Source: Candidatus Thermoplasmatota archaeon
Lineage (GTDB): Archaea; Thermoplasmatota; SW-10-69-26; JACQPN01; JAJPHT01
DNA length: 64,000 nt
NCBI GenBank assembly: GCA_035540375.1
Contig: DATLGO010000102.1
Coordinates: forward strand, 1-64,000
Direction of reading: 5' to 3'
The notes beneath the pieces were generated by a model. The model had not been told where the DNA came from. It made no database searches and saw only the letters and a list, made by a program, of their open reading frames with translations. This document shows, in pieces, positions 24,383-33,119 of the stretch. Both the position numbers and the translations under genes were made by a program. The first letter of the stretch is position 1. The number at the start of each line of letters is the position of its first letter.

Positions 24383-26158
24383 ATGATGCTGCGGGAGGCC
24401 CTCCAAGCGACGGTGTCCTTGAACGACGATGCGATGACCATCCGGATCGAGGACACGACGCCCGAGAACGTGGCGCGTTTCCGGGCCCTCGCCGAGGCCG
24501 AACGCGGAAGCCTCGCGGTCGAAGCATGGCGGATCGGCCTCACGGCGATGCAGAGCGCGCTCGCGCAGGCAGAACAGGCGCGCCTCAAGGATGTGGGCGC
24601 GGCGCTCATGCAGGACCTCGAGAGGCAGCTCAAGGCCCACTCCGAGGCTCAGGCCGCCGTCGTCGCGACGACGCTTGCGTCCTACTTCGACCCCAAGGAC
24701 GGCCGCATCATGCAGCGCCTAGACGAGTTCGTGCGCGACGACGGCCGCCTTGCGGCCGTCCTCAAGCAGCACCTCGCGCCGGAGAACAGCGTCCTCGCCT
24801 CGACGCTCGCGCGGAATCTGGGGGAAACGAGCCCGCTCTTCAAGCTCCTGAGCCCCGAGGAGAGCGAGGGCCTCGTCGCGCAACTCGAAGCGAAGCTCGC
24901 CGAGACGCTCGACGCGAGCCGCAAGTCGATCGCAACGGACATGGACCCGCTCGTGAAGGAGTCGCCGATCGCCCGATTCCTCGAGCAGCTCAAGCTCGAG
25001 ATCGAAAAGGCGGAAGGCAACCGCGAGAAGCAGCTGAAGGCGCTCACGAAGGAGCTCGACGCGAACGACGAGGCGTCGGCGCTCTCGAAGCTCATGAAGC
25101 AGACGCGCGATGCGCAGACGCAGCTTGCGGCCGCGATCAACCCTGACAAGCCCGATTCGCCGATGGCGATCATCAAGACGAGCCTCACGGCGCTTCTCGA
25201 GGCGCATGTCGAGGAGCAGAAGGAATTCCAGGAGAAGACGCAGGAGCGACAGCTCAAGTTCGAAAAGGAGGTCCTCGCCGCGATCCAGCGCATCGAGACA
25301 AAGCGCCAGTCGGCCGCGCAGACGACGACCGGCGGCTTCGATTTCGAGGAGGCCGTCTACACGTTCGTCGAGGAATCGACCGCGAACGCGCCCTACGTCG
25401 CGGAGCGCACGGGCGCGACGACGGGCGCAGTGAAGAGTTCGAAGAAGGGAGACCTGGTGGTCCGTTTCACGTCGGAAACCGCCTTCGAGGGCGCCCGGGT
25501 CGTCGTCGAGGCAAAGCGCGATCGGAGCTACAACGTGGCGCGGGCGCTCGAGGAGCTCGAGGCCGCCAAATCCAACCGCGCATGCCAGGTGGGACTCTTC
25601 GTCATGTCCCGACGTCACGCGCCGGCCTCGTTCCCGCGGTTCGCGCGGTACGGCACCGACATCCTCGTCTCATGGGACGAAGAGGATCCGACAACGGACG
25701 CTTACCTCCAGGCGGGTCTTCTCTGCGCGCTCGGGCTCGCCTCGCGCGCGGTCGAGGATGTCACTGACGAGAACGTGGATGCGATCGCGGATATCGGCAG
25801 CCGCCTGGGGACCGAGGTGGAACGGCTCGAGAAGATGCGTGGATGGACCACCAACATCACCCGCGATGCCGAGAAGATCGAGAAGGAGATCGGGGTCGGG
25901 GTCAAGAAGCTCGGAATCGTGATCGAGAACGCGAAGGACACGCTCCGCGCACTCAAGATCCAGGCCCGCGACCACGACGCCGAGGCGAAGCGTCCGATCG
26001 CGCTCGACGACGAGCAGGTCGACGCGGCCTCCGCATCGCTCCGCTCCGGTGCGGTGTCCGCGGAGGAGCCCTCGCGGTCGGTGAGCGTTTCGGGCGGGCC
26101 GATCGCCGTCGCGGCCCAGCCCGTCGACGACGCGAAGCGCAGGCGCCGGGAATCCTGA
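24383..26158 (+). CDS. coiled-coil protein with a putative PD-(D/E)XK nuclease domain
   Basis: A 591-residue cytosolic protein. Residues 60-320 are mostly long charged helices that should form coiled coils. Then comes a compact domain with FDFEEAVYTFVEE, KKGDLVVRF and, 12 residues on, VVVEAKR: the E...D...ExK spacing of PD-(D/E)XK nucleases, as in RmuC and DUF2130-like proteins. A C-terminal helical region (about 440-540) and a variable tail follow. I cannot name the family. A TTTACG element near 24352 lies about 26 nt before the ATG, suggesting leaderless expression. Neighbours are a solitary hicB and ilvA. Confidence 0.72.
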   Translation: MMLREALQATVSLNDDAMTIRIEDTTPENVARFRALAEAERGSLAVEAWRIGLTAMQSALAQAEQARLKDVGAALMQDLERQLKAHSEAQAAVVATTLASYFDPKDGRIMQRLDEFVRDDGRLAAVLKQHLAPENSVLASTLARNLGETSPLFKLLSPEESEGLVAQLEAKLAETLDASRKSIATDMDPLVKESPIARFLEQLKLEIEKAEGNREKQLKALTKELDANDEASALSKLMKQTRDAQTQLAAAINPDKPDSPMAIIKTSLTALLEAHVEEQKEFQEKTQERQLKFEKEVLAAIQRIETKRQSAAQTTTGGFDFEEAVYTFVEESTANAPYVAERTGATTGAVKSSKKGDLVVRFTSETAFEGARVVVEAKRDRSYNVARALEELEAAKSNRACQVGLFVMSRRHAPASFPRFARYGTDILVSWDEEDPTTDAYLQAGLLCALGLASRAVEDVTDENVDAIADIGSRLGTEVERLEKMRGWTTNITRDAEKIEKEIGVGVKKLGIVIENAKDTLRALKIQARDHDAEAKRPIALDDEQVDAASASLRSGAVSAEEPSRSVSVSGGPIAVAAQPVDDAKRRRRES

Positions 26159-26170
26159 GGGAGGACGCTC

Positions 26171-27385
26171 TCAGGGATCCGCGTCCGTCGCGTACCCCTT
26201 GGCCGCGAGCGCCGCGAGGATCTCCTCGACGTGCTCGGGGCCGCGCGTCGCGAGCCGGACGAGGACGCGCGCGCGGCCGACGCCGACGTCGAGGCGCGCG
26301 CGGTCGTGCTCGATCGCCTCGACGTTCGCGCCGAGCGCCGCGAGGACGCCCAGGAGGTCGCGGAGGGCTCCGGGCTTGTCGTCGACGACGGTGGCGAGCG
26401 AGAGCGATCGGCCCGTCCGCACGAGGCCGCGCTGGATGATCGTGTCGAGGAGCGTCACGTCGATGTTGCCGCCCGAGAGGATGACGACCGTCTTGCGGCC
26501 GTCGAGCTTCACGCGGCCCGAGAGGATCGCCGCGAGCCCGACCGCGCCCGCGCCCTCGACGACCGTCTTCGCGCGCTCGAGGAGGAGCAGGATGGCCTTC
26601 GCGGTCTCGTCGTCGCCCACGACCGCGACGTCGTCGACGTGCTTCCGGATGTGGTCGAACGTGAGCGACCCGACCTTGCGCGTCGCGAGGCCGTCCGCGA
26701 TGGTCTGGACGCGGTCGAGCGTCACGATCGCGCCCTTCTTGAGCGACTCGGGGAGGCTCGCCGCGCCCTCGGGCACGACCCCGACGACGCGCACGTCGGG
26801 CCGCTTCGCCTTGATCGCGGCGCCGACGCCGCTTGCGAGACCCCCGCCGCCGATCGGCACGACGACGGTCTCGACGTCGGGCATGTCGTCGAGGATCTCG
26901 AGGCCGAGCGTGCCCTGCCCGGCGATCACCGCGGGGTCGTTGAACGCGTGCACGAACGTCGCGCCCGTCTCCTTCTGGATCTCGAAGGCCTTCTCCTCCG
27001 CTTCCGCGTAATCGACCCCGTGCGGGACGAGCTTCGCGCCGTAGCCGCGCACCGCGGCGGCCTTGCTGATGGGCGCGTTCTTCGGCATGACGATCGTCGC
27101 GGGAATGCCCGCGAGGCGCGCCGCGAGCGCGACGCCCTGGGCGTGGTTGCCGGCGCTCGCCGCGACGACGCCCTTCGCGCGCTCGCCGGGGGAGAGCGTC
27201 GCGATCTTGTTGTACGCGCCGCGGATCTTGAAGGAGCCCGTGCGCTGGAGATTCTCGAGCTTGAGCGCGACCTCCGCGCCCGAGAGGTCGGAGAACGTGG
27301 CGGAGGGCGTGAGCGGCGTGTGGTGGACGACGCCGCGGATCGCGACGCGGGCGCGCTCGACGTCCGCGAGCGTCACGAGGGACAT
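26171..27385 (-). CDS. ilvA: threonine ammonia-lyase with ACT domain
   Basis: This PLP enzyme converts threonine to 2-oxobutanoate and ammonia, the first step toward isoleucine. The 404-residue protein shows the PLP lysine in GSFKIRGA, the substrate/PLP loops SAGNHAQG and GGGGLASG, and SGGNID near the end of the catalytic domain. A C-terminal ACT domain (about 325-404, with DDKPGALRDLLGVLAALGANV) is typical of the allosteric form. The ATG at 27385 lies 23 nt from a TATA-like box; an ATG 24 nt further upstream is less likely. Confidence 0.95.
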   Translation of the reverse strand: MSLVTLADVERARVAIRGVVHHTPLTPSATFSDLSGAEVALKLENLQRTGSFKIRGAYNKIATLSPGERAKGVVAASAGNHAQGVALAARLAGIPATIVMPKNAPISKAAAVRGYGAKLVPHGVDYAEAEEKAFEIQKETGATFVHAFNDPAVIAGQGTLGLEILDDMPDVETVVVPIGGGGLASGVGAAIKAKRPDVRVVGVVPEGAASLPESLKKGAIVTLDRVQTIADGLATRKVGSLTFDHIRKHVDDVAVVGDDETAKAILLLLERAKTVVEGAGAVGLAAILSGRVKLDGRKTVVILSGGNIDVTLLDTIIQRGLVRTGRSLSLATVVDDKPGALRDLLGVLAALGANVEAIEHDRARLDVGVGRARVLVRLATRGPEHVEEILAALAAKGYATDADP

Positions 27386-27407
27386 GCGCCGCCATCCGCC
27401 GTCGCGC

Positions 27408-27415
27408 ACTTAAGC
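27408..27415 (-). promoter_or_regulatory. TATA-like box for ilvA
   Basis: On the minus strand it reads GCTTAAGT, 23 nt upstream of the ATG at 27385. It lies in the short gap after the stop of the upstream exported-protein gene. Confidence 0.6.
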
Positions 27416-27425
27416 GTCGCGGGCT

Positions 27426-28241
27426 TCAGTCGCGGCGCGCGCGACGCCCGCCCAGGCCGACGGCGAGCGCGAGCGCGAGGCCCGCAAGCGCCGCGCCCGG
27501 CATCGGGATCGCGCTCCGGTCGAGCGACGGGTCGCCGAGGTCGAAGTTGGCGACCGCGATGCGCGTCCGGTTGTCGATGAAGGACTCGTACTTCTTGTCG
27601 GCGATCGTGATCACCACCTTCGCGATCGTGAAGTTGTCGTGGAAGGTGAAGGAGTACTTGTAATCGCCATACTCGTTCGTCACGATCGGCTCGGGCGCGG
27701 GCCGGTTCACGCCGTCGGGGAAGAGGATCACGACGCCCATGAGCCGCTGCGGAAGCGGACGCGCGAAGTAGCGCGTGCCGTTCACGTCGTGGCCCGCGAC
27801 GGATTCGATGACGCGACCCGTCACCGTGAAGCGGGCGTGCCAGACGTCGAAGATCTGCGAGCACTGGTTGTCCACGCGGCGCCCGAGCTCCACCTCGAAG
27901 TCGGTGCGGCGCAGGTGGGTGTCGACCTTCTGCGTGATCCTCTGGCCGTCGATCTCGAGCGTGACGGTGCCGCCGCGGCGCACGTCGCGGATCGGGAAGG
28001 TCGCGGTGAAGTCGCCCGCGCACGTGATCGTCGTCGTGAGCGGCTTGACGGTCGCGCCCGCGACGTCGAACGAGATGACCGCCTTCTGGTTCACGGCGGG
28101 GAGCCCCTGCGCGTCGACCACGCGGCCGCTCACGAAATAGAGGTCGTGCCACGCGCCCGACGGCGGGCGCACGATGGTCTGCGCGCTCGCGAGGGGGAGC
28201 GCGACGAGGGCGACGACGAGGAGCGGCAAGAGGAAGCGCAT
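27426..28241 (-). CDS. exported protein with carboxypeptidase-regulatory-like domains and C-terminal anchor
   Basis: A 271-residue protein with a signal peptide (cleavage near ASA), two beta-sandwich segments that look like carboxypeptidase-regulatory/CNA-B domains (VSGRVVDAQGLPAVNQKAVIS and VTGRVIESVAGHDV), and a C-terminal PMPGAALAGLALALAVGL helix with basic RRARRD end. That ending resembles archaeal PGF-CTERM-type sorting tails but is not an exact match. The neighbouring gene on the same strand, 7 bp upstream, has the same domain type, so they probably form an operon. Confidence 0.75.
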   Translation of the reverse strand: MRFLLPLLVVALVALPLASAQTIVRPPSGAWHDLYFVSGRVVDAQGLPAVNQKAVISFDVAGATVKPLTTTITCAGDFTATFPIRDVRRGGTVTLEIDGQRITQKVDTHLRRTDFEVELGRRVDNQCSQIFDVWHARFTVTGRVIESVAGHDVNGTRYFARPLPQRLMGVVILFPDGVNRPAPEPIVTNEYGDYKYSFTFHDNFTIAKVVITIADKKYESFIDNRTRIAVANFDLGDPSLDRSAIPMPGAALAGLALALAVGLGGRRARRD

Positions 28242-28248
28242 GGCGCAC

Positions 28249-29184
28249 CTACTTGTTCGCGCGGCGGCGCGTGGTCGTCTCCCGGGCCTGCGCGAGCGCG
28301 CGCTTCTCGGCCATGCCGCGATAGAGATACCACCCGCCGAAGGCGACCGCGCCGAGGATGAGCAGGGCGCCGCCGACCGTCACGAGGTCGATCCCGCCCC
28401 CGGCGTCCGCAGGCTGGACGAGATTGGCTTCGGTGATGTGGAACGTCGTGTCCGCGGGGCGGGAGACCGTGGCCGCGCCGGGCGACGCGATCTTGACGGA
28501 GCCGCTTTCGAGCGGCTCGGCGAGCTGGAGCACGACGCCATACGCGCCGTAGCCGTTCGTGAATGCGTTGCCGGTCGCGGTCTTTCCGTCATTGTAGGTG
28601 AGCTCGACCGTGACGTTGGCGTCCTTCTGCGCCTCGCCGTTCACGGAGACGCCCTCGAGACCCTGGCGCGGCCAAGGCTTCCAGACGATGCCGGTCACGA
28701 CGTAGCTCGTCTCGAACTTCTCGACCTCGGCCGGGTTCGTGGGGTAGCCCGTTCCGGGGAGCTGGAGGTTGATCTGCGTGCGGCGCTGGTCGAGGTTCGC
28801 GACCTCGGACTTCGAGACGCCCAGGACCTCGACCTTCACTTCGGCCTGCTTGTTCGTCATGGTGTGCATGTGGCTGCACACGAAGTACGTGCCGTCGGCG
28901 CGCGTGAACTGGACGTAATGGTTCTCGCCCGTCTGCTCGTCGACGCGGACCCGGCGACCCGCGACGGCGCCTTCCTGCGGGCAGGGACCTTCCTCGCGGG
29001 ACCCGAACCGCACGAGCGTGAGGTTCACCTGCACGCCGCTCACGGGCTTGCCCTCCGCGTCCACGACGCGGCCGGTGATGACGTACCGGTGGGAGTACAC
29101 GTGATCGGCTTCGACGAGCGGCGCGAAGGCCATCGCGCCGAGAAGGAGAACGGCGAGGACAACGCCGCTCCGGGAGGTCGACAT
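28249..29184 (-). CDS. exported membrane-anchored protein with carboxypeptidase-regulatory-like domains
   Basis: A 311-residue protein with a signal peptide, an extracellular part with VITGRVVDAEGKPVSGVQVNL followed by a cysteine/histidine-containing segment (YFVCSHMHTMT), a second domain (VVTGIVWKPWPRQGLEGVSV) and a C-terminal membrane helix near residues 270-290 with a basic cytoplasmic tail. The ATG lies 23 nt downstream of a TATA-like box. It is the first gene of a two-gene operon of surface proteins. Confidence 0.75.
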   Translation of the reverse strand: MSTSRSGVVLAVLLLGAMAFAPLVEADHVYSHRYVITGRVVDAEGKPVSGVQVNLTLVRFGSREEGPCPQEGAVAGRRVRVDEQTGENHYVQFTRADGTYFVCSHMHTMTNKQAEVKVEVLGVSKSEVANLDQRRTQINLQLPGTGYPTNPAEVEKFETSYVVTGIVWKPWPRQGLEGVSVNGEAQKDANVTVELTYNDGKTATGNAFTNGYGAYGVVLQLAEPLESGSVKIASPGAATVSRPADTTFHITEANLVQPADAGGGIDLVTVGGALLILGAVAFGGWYLYRGMAEKRALAQARETTTRRRANK

Positions 29185-29206
29185 ACCCCCCGAAGCCCCA
29201 TTCTCC

Positions 29207-29214
29207 GTTTATAG
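29207..29214 (-). promoter_or_regulatory. TATA-like box for the surface-protein operon
   Basis: CTATAAAC on the minus strand, 23 nt upstream of the ATG at 29184, the clearest TATA match in this part of the window. Confidence 0.65.
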
Positions 29215-29268
29215 GCCTTTTGGAGTCGGTAGCGCGCTGTCACACGCCCGCGGGACGCCCAAACCCTC

Positions 29269-29787
29269 ATGATCCGCCGAGGGCACGGTCCGCGCAAGGT
29301 GTTGCGCGTGGAGCCCCGGCGATCGCGGTCCATCCTTCCCGTCCTCGCCCTCCTCGTCGCCTTGCCCCTCGCCCTCGCACCGGCGACGGCCCGCGAGCCC
29401 TCGATGGGCGAGGCGCTCGAACCGACGCCGCCCGCCGCCGCGATCGCGCTCGGCGCGGGCCCTCCGCCGACGAAGACCTACACGTGCCGGGGCGACGCCC
29501 CGTTCGACGGCTGCCTCGCGGGGCCTTACCCGCTCAAGAGCCTCGAGATCACGATGCGGCGCTGGGGTTACGTCGGGACCCTCCACGCGATCGCGACGCA
29601 CGCCGAGACCGACCAGGTCCTTGCCCGGTTGAGCTGCACGTCCCACGGCATCTGGGTGTCCGCACCAGGTCCGTCAGAATGCCGGACCTGGCACGCCGAA
29701 CCCTTCCCCGCCGGTCGATATTTCTTTTCCGTGTCCTACGATATGCCGACCGTGGGCTCGTTCGACGTCGCGTTCCGCTACGGTTGA
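29269..29787 (+). CDS. exported protein of unknown function with four cysteines
   Basis: A 172-residue protein with a basic N-terminus and hydrophobic segment (about 22-40), then a mature domain with cysteines in YTCRGDAPFDGCLAG, RLSCTSHG and SECRTWH, which may form two disulfides. I recognise no family. It precedes the membrane-anchored regulator by 80 bp on the same strand. The start could lie further in (for example before RRSRSILPVL). Confidence 0.55.
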   Translation: MIRRGHGPRKVLRVEPRRSRSILPVLALLVALPLALAPATAREPSMGEALEPTPPAAAIALGAGPPPTKTYTCRGDAPFDGCLAGPYPLKSLEITMRRWGYVGTLHAIATHAETDQVLARLSCTSHGIWVSAPGPSECRTWHAEPFPAGRYFFSVSYDMPTVGSFDVAFRYG

Positions 29788-29807
29788 GCGCCCCGTGGTA
29801 CGCAATC

Positions 29808-29815
29808 CTTAATAC
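29808..29815 (+). promoter_or_regulatory. TATA-like box for the membrane-anchored regulator
   Basis: CCTTAATA, about 53 nt before the ATG at 29868. Unlike most genes here, this one should have a leader of about 30 nt that contains a GGAGGA Shine-Dalgarno site (29853-29858). Confidence 0.55.
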
Positions 29816-29867
29816 CCCCCAGAGGAACGGTCCGGTCGTTGCCCTCCCTGCTGGAGGAATGAGACCG

Positions 29868-31199
29868 ATGCGTCACATGCTCCGTTTCCAGGGGCTCAGG
29901 CGCCTGGCGCCTGCGCTCGTCGCCCTGCTCGCCGTCGCCGCGATGCCCGCCGCCGCGGCCGCCGAGTCGCCCCCGATGCCGTCGCTCCGTCTCGTCGAGG
30001 AGTCGGACGGGACCTTGGTTCTCGTCGTGGACTCCAACGGCCTTCTCGGGTCCGAGCCGACCTACGTCGTCGCGCCCGCCCCCGCGGGCCTCGGCGGCGA
30101 GGCCGAGCGCCGCTTCGCGCCCGTCCCCGCCGCGCTGCGCTCGCTCGGCGACCACTTCCCCGCGCTCGACACGCCCGAAGTCGACGCCGCCCTCGGCGCC
30201 GCGATGGACGCCGTTTCCCCCGCCCTCTCGACCCCCGAAGACTCGCCGATCGGGGACGCCGCGCACGCGGCAAGCGACGTCTTCGCGATCGAGCGCCAGG
30301 ACGGCTCCGGGCTCGGATCCGCGCGCTTCGAGGTGACCGTCACCGAAGCGCCGGCCTTCGGAAGCCTCGGCGCGCGAACCGGCGACATCGCCGCGGGCGC
30401 GCTCCTCTCGGCCCCGGCGGCGCTCGCCTCGGACGCGGCCCCGGTGCTCGCGCCTGCGATCCGCTTTGTCGTCCCCGACCGGTCCGACGCCCCCGCGACG
30501 GTCTCGACCCCGAAGGCCTCGTCCTCCACCTCCACCGCGTCCGTCTCGGCGCCCGCGCGATCGGGCGACGACCCCGTGAAGATCGCGGCCGCGACGGCCG
30601 CGACCGGCGTCCTCGGCCTCGCGGCGTGGATCCTCTACCACCGCATCCGCGAGTCCGCGACGCTCGCGAACGCGACGCGCAAGGCGATCTACGACGCGGT
30701 CTCGGCGAACCCGGGCCTCGGTGTCCAGGACCTCGCGCGCGTGGCGTCGGTCTCCTACTCCACCGCGAGCTACCACCTCGACCGCCTCGTCGAGGCGCGC
30801 ATGCTCGTGCTCGCGAACGAGGCCGGCCGCCTCGCTTACTACAAGAACGGCGGCGCGTTCACCGAGTCCGAGCGCAAGGTCCTCCCGCTCCTCAAGAACG
30901 CGGAGGCGATGCGCGTGCTCGAAGCCATCCTCGCCTCGCCGGGCACGTACCGCGCCGCGCTCGCCGAGAGCCTCGGCGTGACCGCGACGACGATCAACTG
31001 GCACCTCAAGCGCCTCGTGGACGCGGGCCTCGTCGTCGAGCGCCGCGAGGGCCGCAGCGCCCGCCTCTTCGCGGACCGCGCCCGCCTCAATGAGGCCTTC
31101 GGGCCCGTGCTCGCGAAGCTCGACGGCGTCGTCGCGGACGGCGCGCCCGCGCTTCCGGAGCTGCGCCGCGCGCTTGCGACGGAACCCGTGGCGGCGTAA
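29868..31199 (+). CDS. membrane-anchored tandem winged-helix regulator
   Basis: The 443-residue protein has four parts: a signal peptide or N-terminal helix, an Ala/Pro-rich extracellular region of about 190 residues, a membrane helix (IAAATAATGVLGLAAWILYH, about 233-252), and two cytoplasmic winged-helix domains. The first wHTH is seen in ARVASVSYSTASYHLDRLVEA, the second in LAESLGVTATTINWHLKRLVDAG. This layout suggests a one-component sensor that links an outside signal to transcription. The second ATG is chosen because GGAGGA is 9 nt upstream; the first ATG (29859) touches it. The tandem domains resemble the soluble regulator at 5942. Confidence 0.83.
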   Translation: MRHMLRFQGLRRLAPALVALLAVAAMPAAAAAESPPMPSLRLVEESDGTLVLVVDSNGLLGSEPTYVVAPAPAGLGGEAERRFAPVPAALRSLGDHFPALDTPEVDAALGAAMDAVSPALSTPEDSPIGDAAHAASDVFAIERQDGSGLGSARFEVTVTEAPAFGSLGARTGDIAAGALLSAPAALASDAAPVLAPAIRFVVPDRSDAPATVSTPKASSSTSTASVSAPARSGDDPVKIAAATAATGVLGLAAWILYHRIRESATLANATRKAIYDAVSANPGLGVQDLARVASVSYSTASYHLDRLVEARMLVLANEAGRLAYYKNGGAFTESERKVLPLLKNAEAMRVLEAILASPGTYRAALAESLGVTATTINWHLKRLVDAGLVVERREGRSARLFADRARLNEAFGPVLAKLDGVVADGAPALPELRRALATEPVAA

Positions 31200-31250
31200 A
31201 AGGCGCCCAACGACCAACCCGAATATGGAAGGCCTATCGATACATTTTTA

Positions 31251-31269
31251 CTCTCTCTCTCTCTCTCTC
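31251..31269 (+). repeat. (CT) dinucleotide tract in a 5' region
   Basis: Nine to ten CT dinucleotides lie between an AT-rich promoter-like stretch (ATACATTTTTA, 31240-31250) and the ATG at 31273. Slippage would change the spacing between promoter and start codon. Confidence 0.85.
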
Positions 31270-31272
31270 CCG

Positions 31273-31752
31273 ATGCACCGAATTGCAGGCTTGGGAATCG
31301 CGGCCGCCGTGCTCGGTCTGGCCCTGGTAGGAACCGTCGAAGCCGAAGCGAAGCCGTTGTCCGCGTGCGCCATTCACGGGACAATCATCGTCGGCTGCGC
31401 CAGCGGGACCGTCTCGGAGGCTGGCTTGGTCTGCACGCCGGACTGCACGTGGCCCTGGACCGTGACCGTCATCGCCCAACCCGGAATGTGCGCGACACTG
31501 ACGATCGGCTATCCAGGTTCGGATTCCGAAGGTTTTGATTCCGAGAACAAGTGGAGCACGTTCACGTGCTGCCCCAACACCGCATCGCAGAGTCTCTGCT
31601 TCGGGACCCAACTCCACGAGGTCCCGACAACCTGTGCGCCGGGCGGCATGCGCGCCCACTTGAAGACGTTCCACATGGTCCTCGGTTCGCAGGCGTCGAC
31701 CTCCGACCTGTTCGGAATTCCTTATACCGACTACTGCCCCCGGGAGGTCTGA
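31273..31752 (+). CDS. exported cysteine-rich protein, paralogue of the next gene
   Basis: A 159-residue protein with a signal peptide (about residues 3-24) and about ten cysteines in the mature part, including a CC pair (TFTCCPNTAS). IVGCASGTVSEAG, WPWTVTVIAQPGMCATLTIGY and CCPN...LCFGT align with ILGCADGTVEDK, WEWSAVLLVTPGSCGSYLVV and CCPD...PCGT of the next gene, so the two are tandem paralogues. I recognise no family. It heads a five-gene operon. Confidence 0.68.
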   Translation: MHRIAGLGIAAAVLGLALVGTVEAEAKPLSACAIHGTIIVGCASGTVSEAGLVCTPDCTWPWTVTVIAQPGMCATLTIGYPGSDSEGFDSENKWSTFTCCPNTASQSLCFGTQLHEVPTTCAPGGMRAHLKTFHMVLGSQASTSDLFGIPYTDYCPREV

Positions 31753-31754
31753 AG

Positions 31755-32276
31755 ATGGTGCGATGGCCAGTGGGCGCGCTCTGCCTCGCGGCAGCCTTCC
31801 TCGGCAGCATGATCCCGGCCGAAGCAGCAACCAGCGAGCACACCACCGCGTGCTCCACACGTTACATCGACGTTCCCCCTGCCCCGCCGCAGTGGATGAT
31901 TCTCGGATGCGCCGACGGCACTGTCGAGGACAAGCCGGTTTCGCCCGGGGGTCCTTGGGAATGGAGTGCCGTCCTCCTCGTCACGCCAGGATCTTGCGGA
32001 AGTTACCTCGTGGTGAGCGGATACACGATGGCAGATCTAGAGGCATGCTGCCCTGACAACGAAGCTGACCCGCAGCCATGCGGTACAACGGCGACCTTTT
32101 GGCTCTCCGGCGATGCGACTTCCGCCCTGATCGAAGCCCGAACATGCTCATGGATGATCGTGTCCGGCTCACACTTCCCCGGGCCCATCGCGGCTCTGAC
32201 GACCGCGTTCGTCGGTCACGAGAACCCACAAACGTGCGTCTCCGAGCTTATCGAAGCAACGCCCGACAACCTCTAA
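31755..32276 (+). CDS. exported cysteine-rich protein, paralogue of the preceding gene
   Basis: A 173-residue protein with a signal peptide ending near AEA, then the same cysteine pattern as the gene before it: an early CSTRY, ILGCADGT, GSCGSY, a CC pair in EACCPDNE, and PCGTT. It starts 3 bp after the upstream stop. The mature part is beta-rich by appearance. Function unknown. Confidence 0.68.
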   Translation: MVRWPVGALCLAAAFLGSMIPAEAATSEHTTACSTRYIDVPPAPPQWMILGCADGTVEDKPVSPGGPWEWSAVLLVTPGSCGSYLVVSGYTMADLEACCPDNEADPQPCGTTATFWLSGDATSALIEARTCSWMIVSGSHFPGPIAALTTAFVGHENPQTCVSELIEATPDNL

Positions 32277-32285
32277 GGTGACCTC

Positions 32286-33119
32286 ATGCGAATCCAAAAG
32301 ACCAAGCTCGTCACGATGGTCGCGCTCGCAGCCCTTGTCGCCCAGCCCATCGCCATCGGCGTCCCGCTCGCGCCCCCGGCCGGGGGAACAGCGGAATGGA
32401 AAACGTGGCGGATCGCCGTCGACGACGCCAAGATCAGCGTCCACGCCCTCGTCGAAGCCGAGGATGATCTTGCGGGGCTCGGCCTCGCCCTCTTCGATCA
32501 CACGGGTCGCGCGCTCGCAAGCGGCGCGGAGTTCCGCGACTTCCGGTCCGCTTCTGCGAACCTCCTCGGAAAGAATGCCATCGCGCCGGGTATCGGCCAC
32601 GAGCGGACGCTCGCCCTCTCGCGCGTTGCGACCTGTGCCCCCTGCTCTGAGACTGGAAACGTCTTCATCGTCGCGGCCTGGACCGCGGGGGCGCAACCTG
32701 AGACCTTGCGCGTGAGCCTCGCGGGAGAGAACCTCACGATTCTCGCCGAGGACCGCGGAGATTCCGTCGTGGCCGCGACGATGGATGAATTCAATGGCGA
32801 CCTGCAGGTCTCCGCCCAGGTGGGCAACGTCGGATTCGCGCACGTGCACGGCGCTCGCCTCGAGGTTGAGGCCCACCGCCGCCTCGTGGGGCATTTCGAT
32901 CGAGCCGCGGCGATCGGACCCGGATCGGCGGCCGAGTACGCGATGACGTACGAGGGTCCGACGCAGACCCGGGCTTGCCCGTGCTCGCTCGTCGAGGATG
33001 ACCTCGGAGGCGGGATACACGCGTTCGGGATCGACGGCACCACGCGGGGCACCGCCGGCGCGGGCATGGCGTGGCTGCTCGTCGCCGACGTGACCCTCCC
33101 GGGAGGCAACCCGCTATGA
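32286..33119 (+). CDS. exported protein of unknown function
   Basis: A 277-residue protein with a signal peptide (about residues 8-25). The mature part appears to consist of two beta-rich segments; the first contains SVHALVEAEDDLAGLGLALFD and CAPCSETGNVF, the second CPCSLVEDDLGGG. The CxxC and CxC pairs could form disulfides or bind metal. I recognise no family. It follows the paralogue pair by 9 bp and overlaps the next gene by 4 bp. Confidence 0.65.
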   Translation: MRIQKTKLVTMVALAALVAQPIAIGVPLAPPAGGTAEWKTWRIAVDDAKISVHALVEAEDDLAGLGLALFDHTGRALASGAEFRDFRSASANLLGKNAIAPGIGHERTLALSRVATCAPCSETGNVFIVAAWTAGAQPETLRVSLAGENLTILAEDRGDSVVAATMDEFNGDLQVSAQVGNVGFAHVHGARLEVEAHRRLVGHFDRAAAIGPGSAAEYAMTYEGPTQTRACPCSLVEDDLGGGIHAFGIDGTTRGTAGAGMAWLLVADVTLPGGNPL

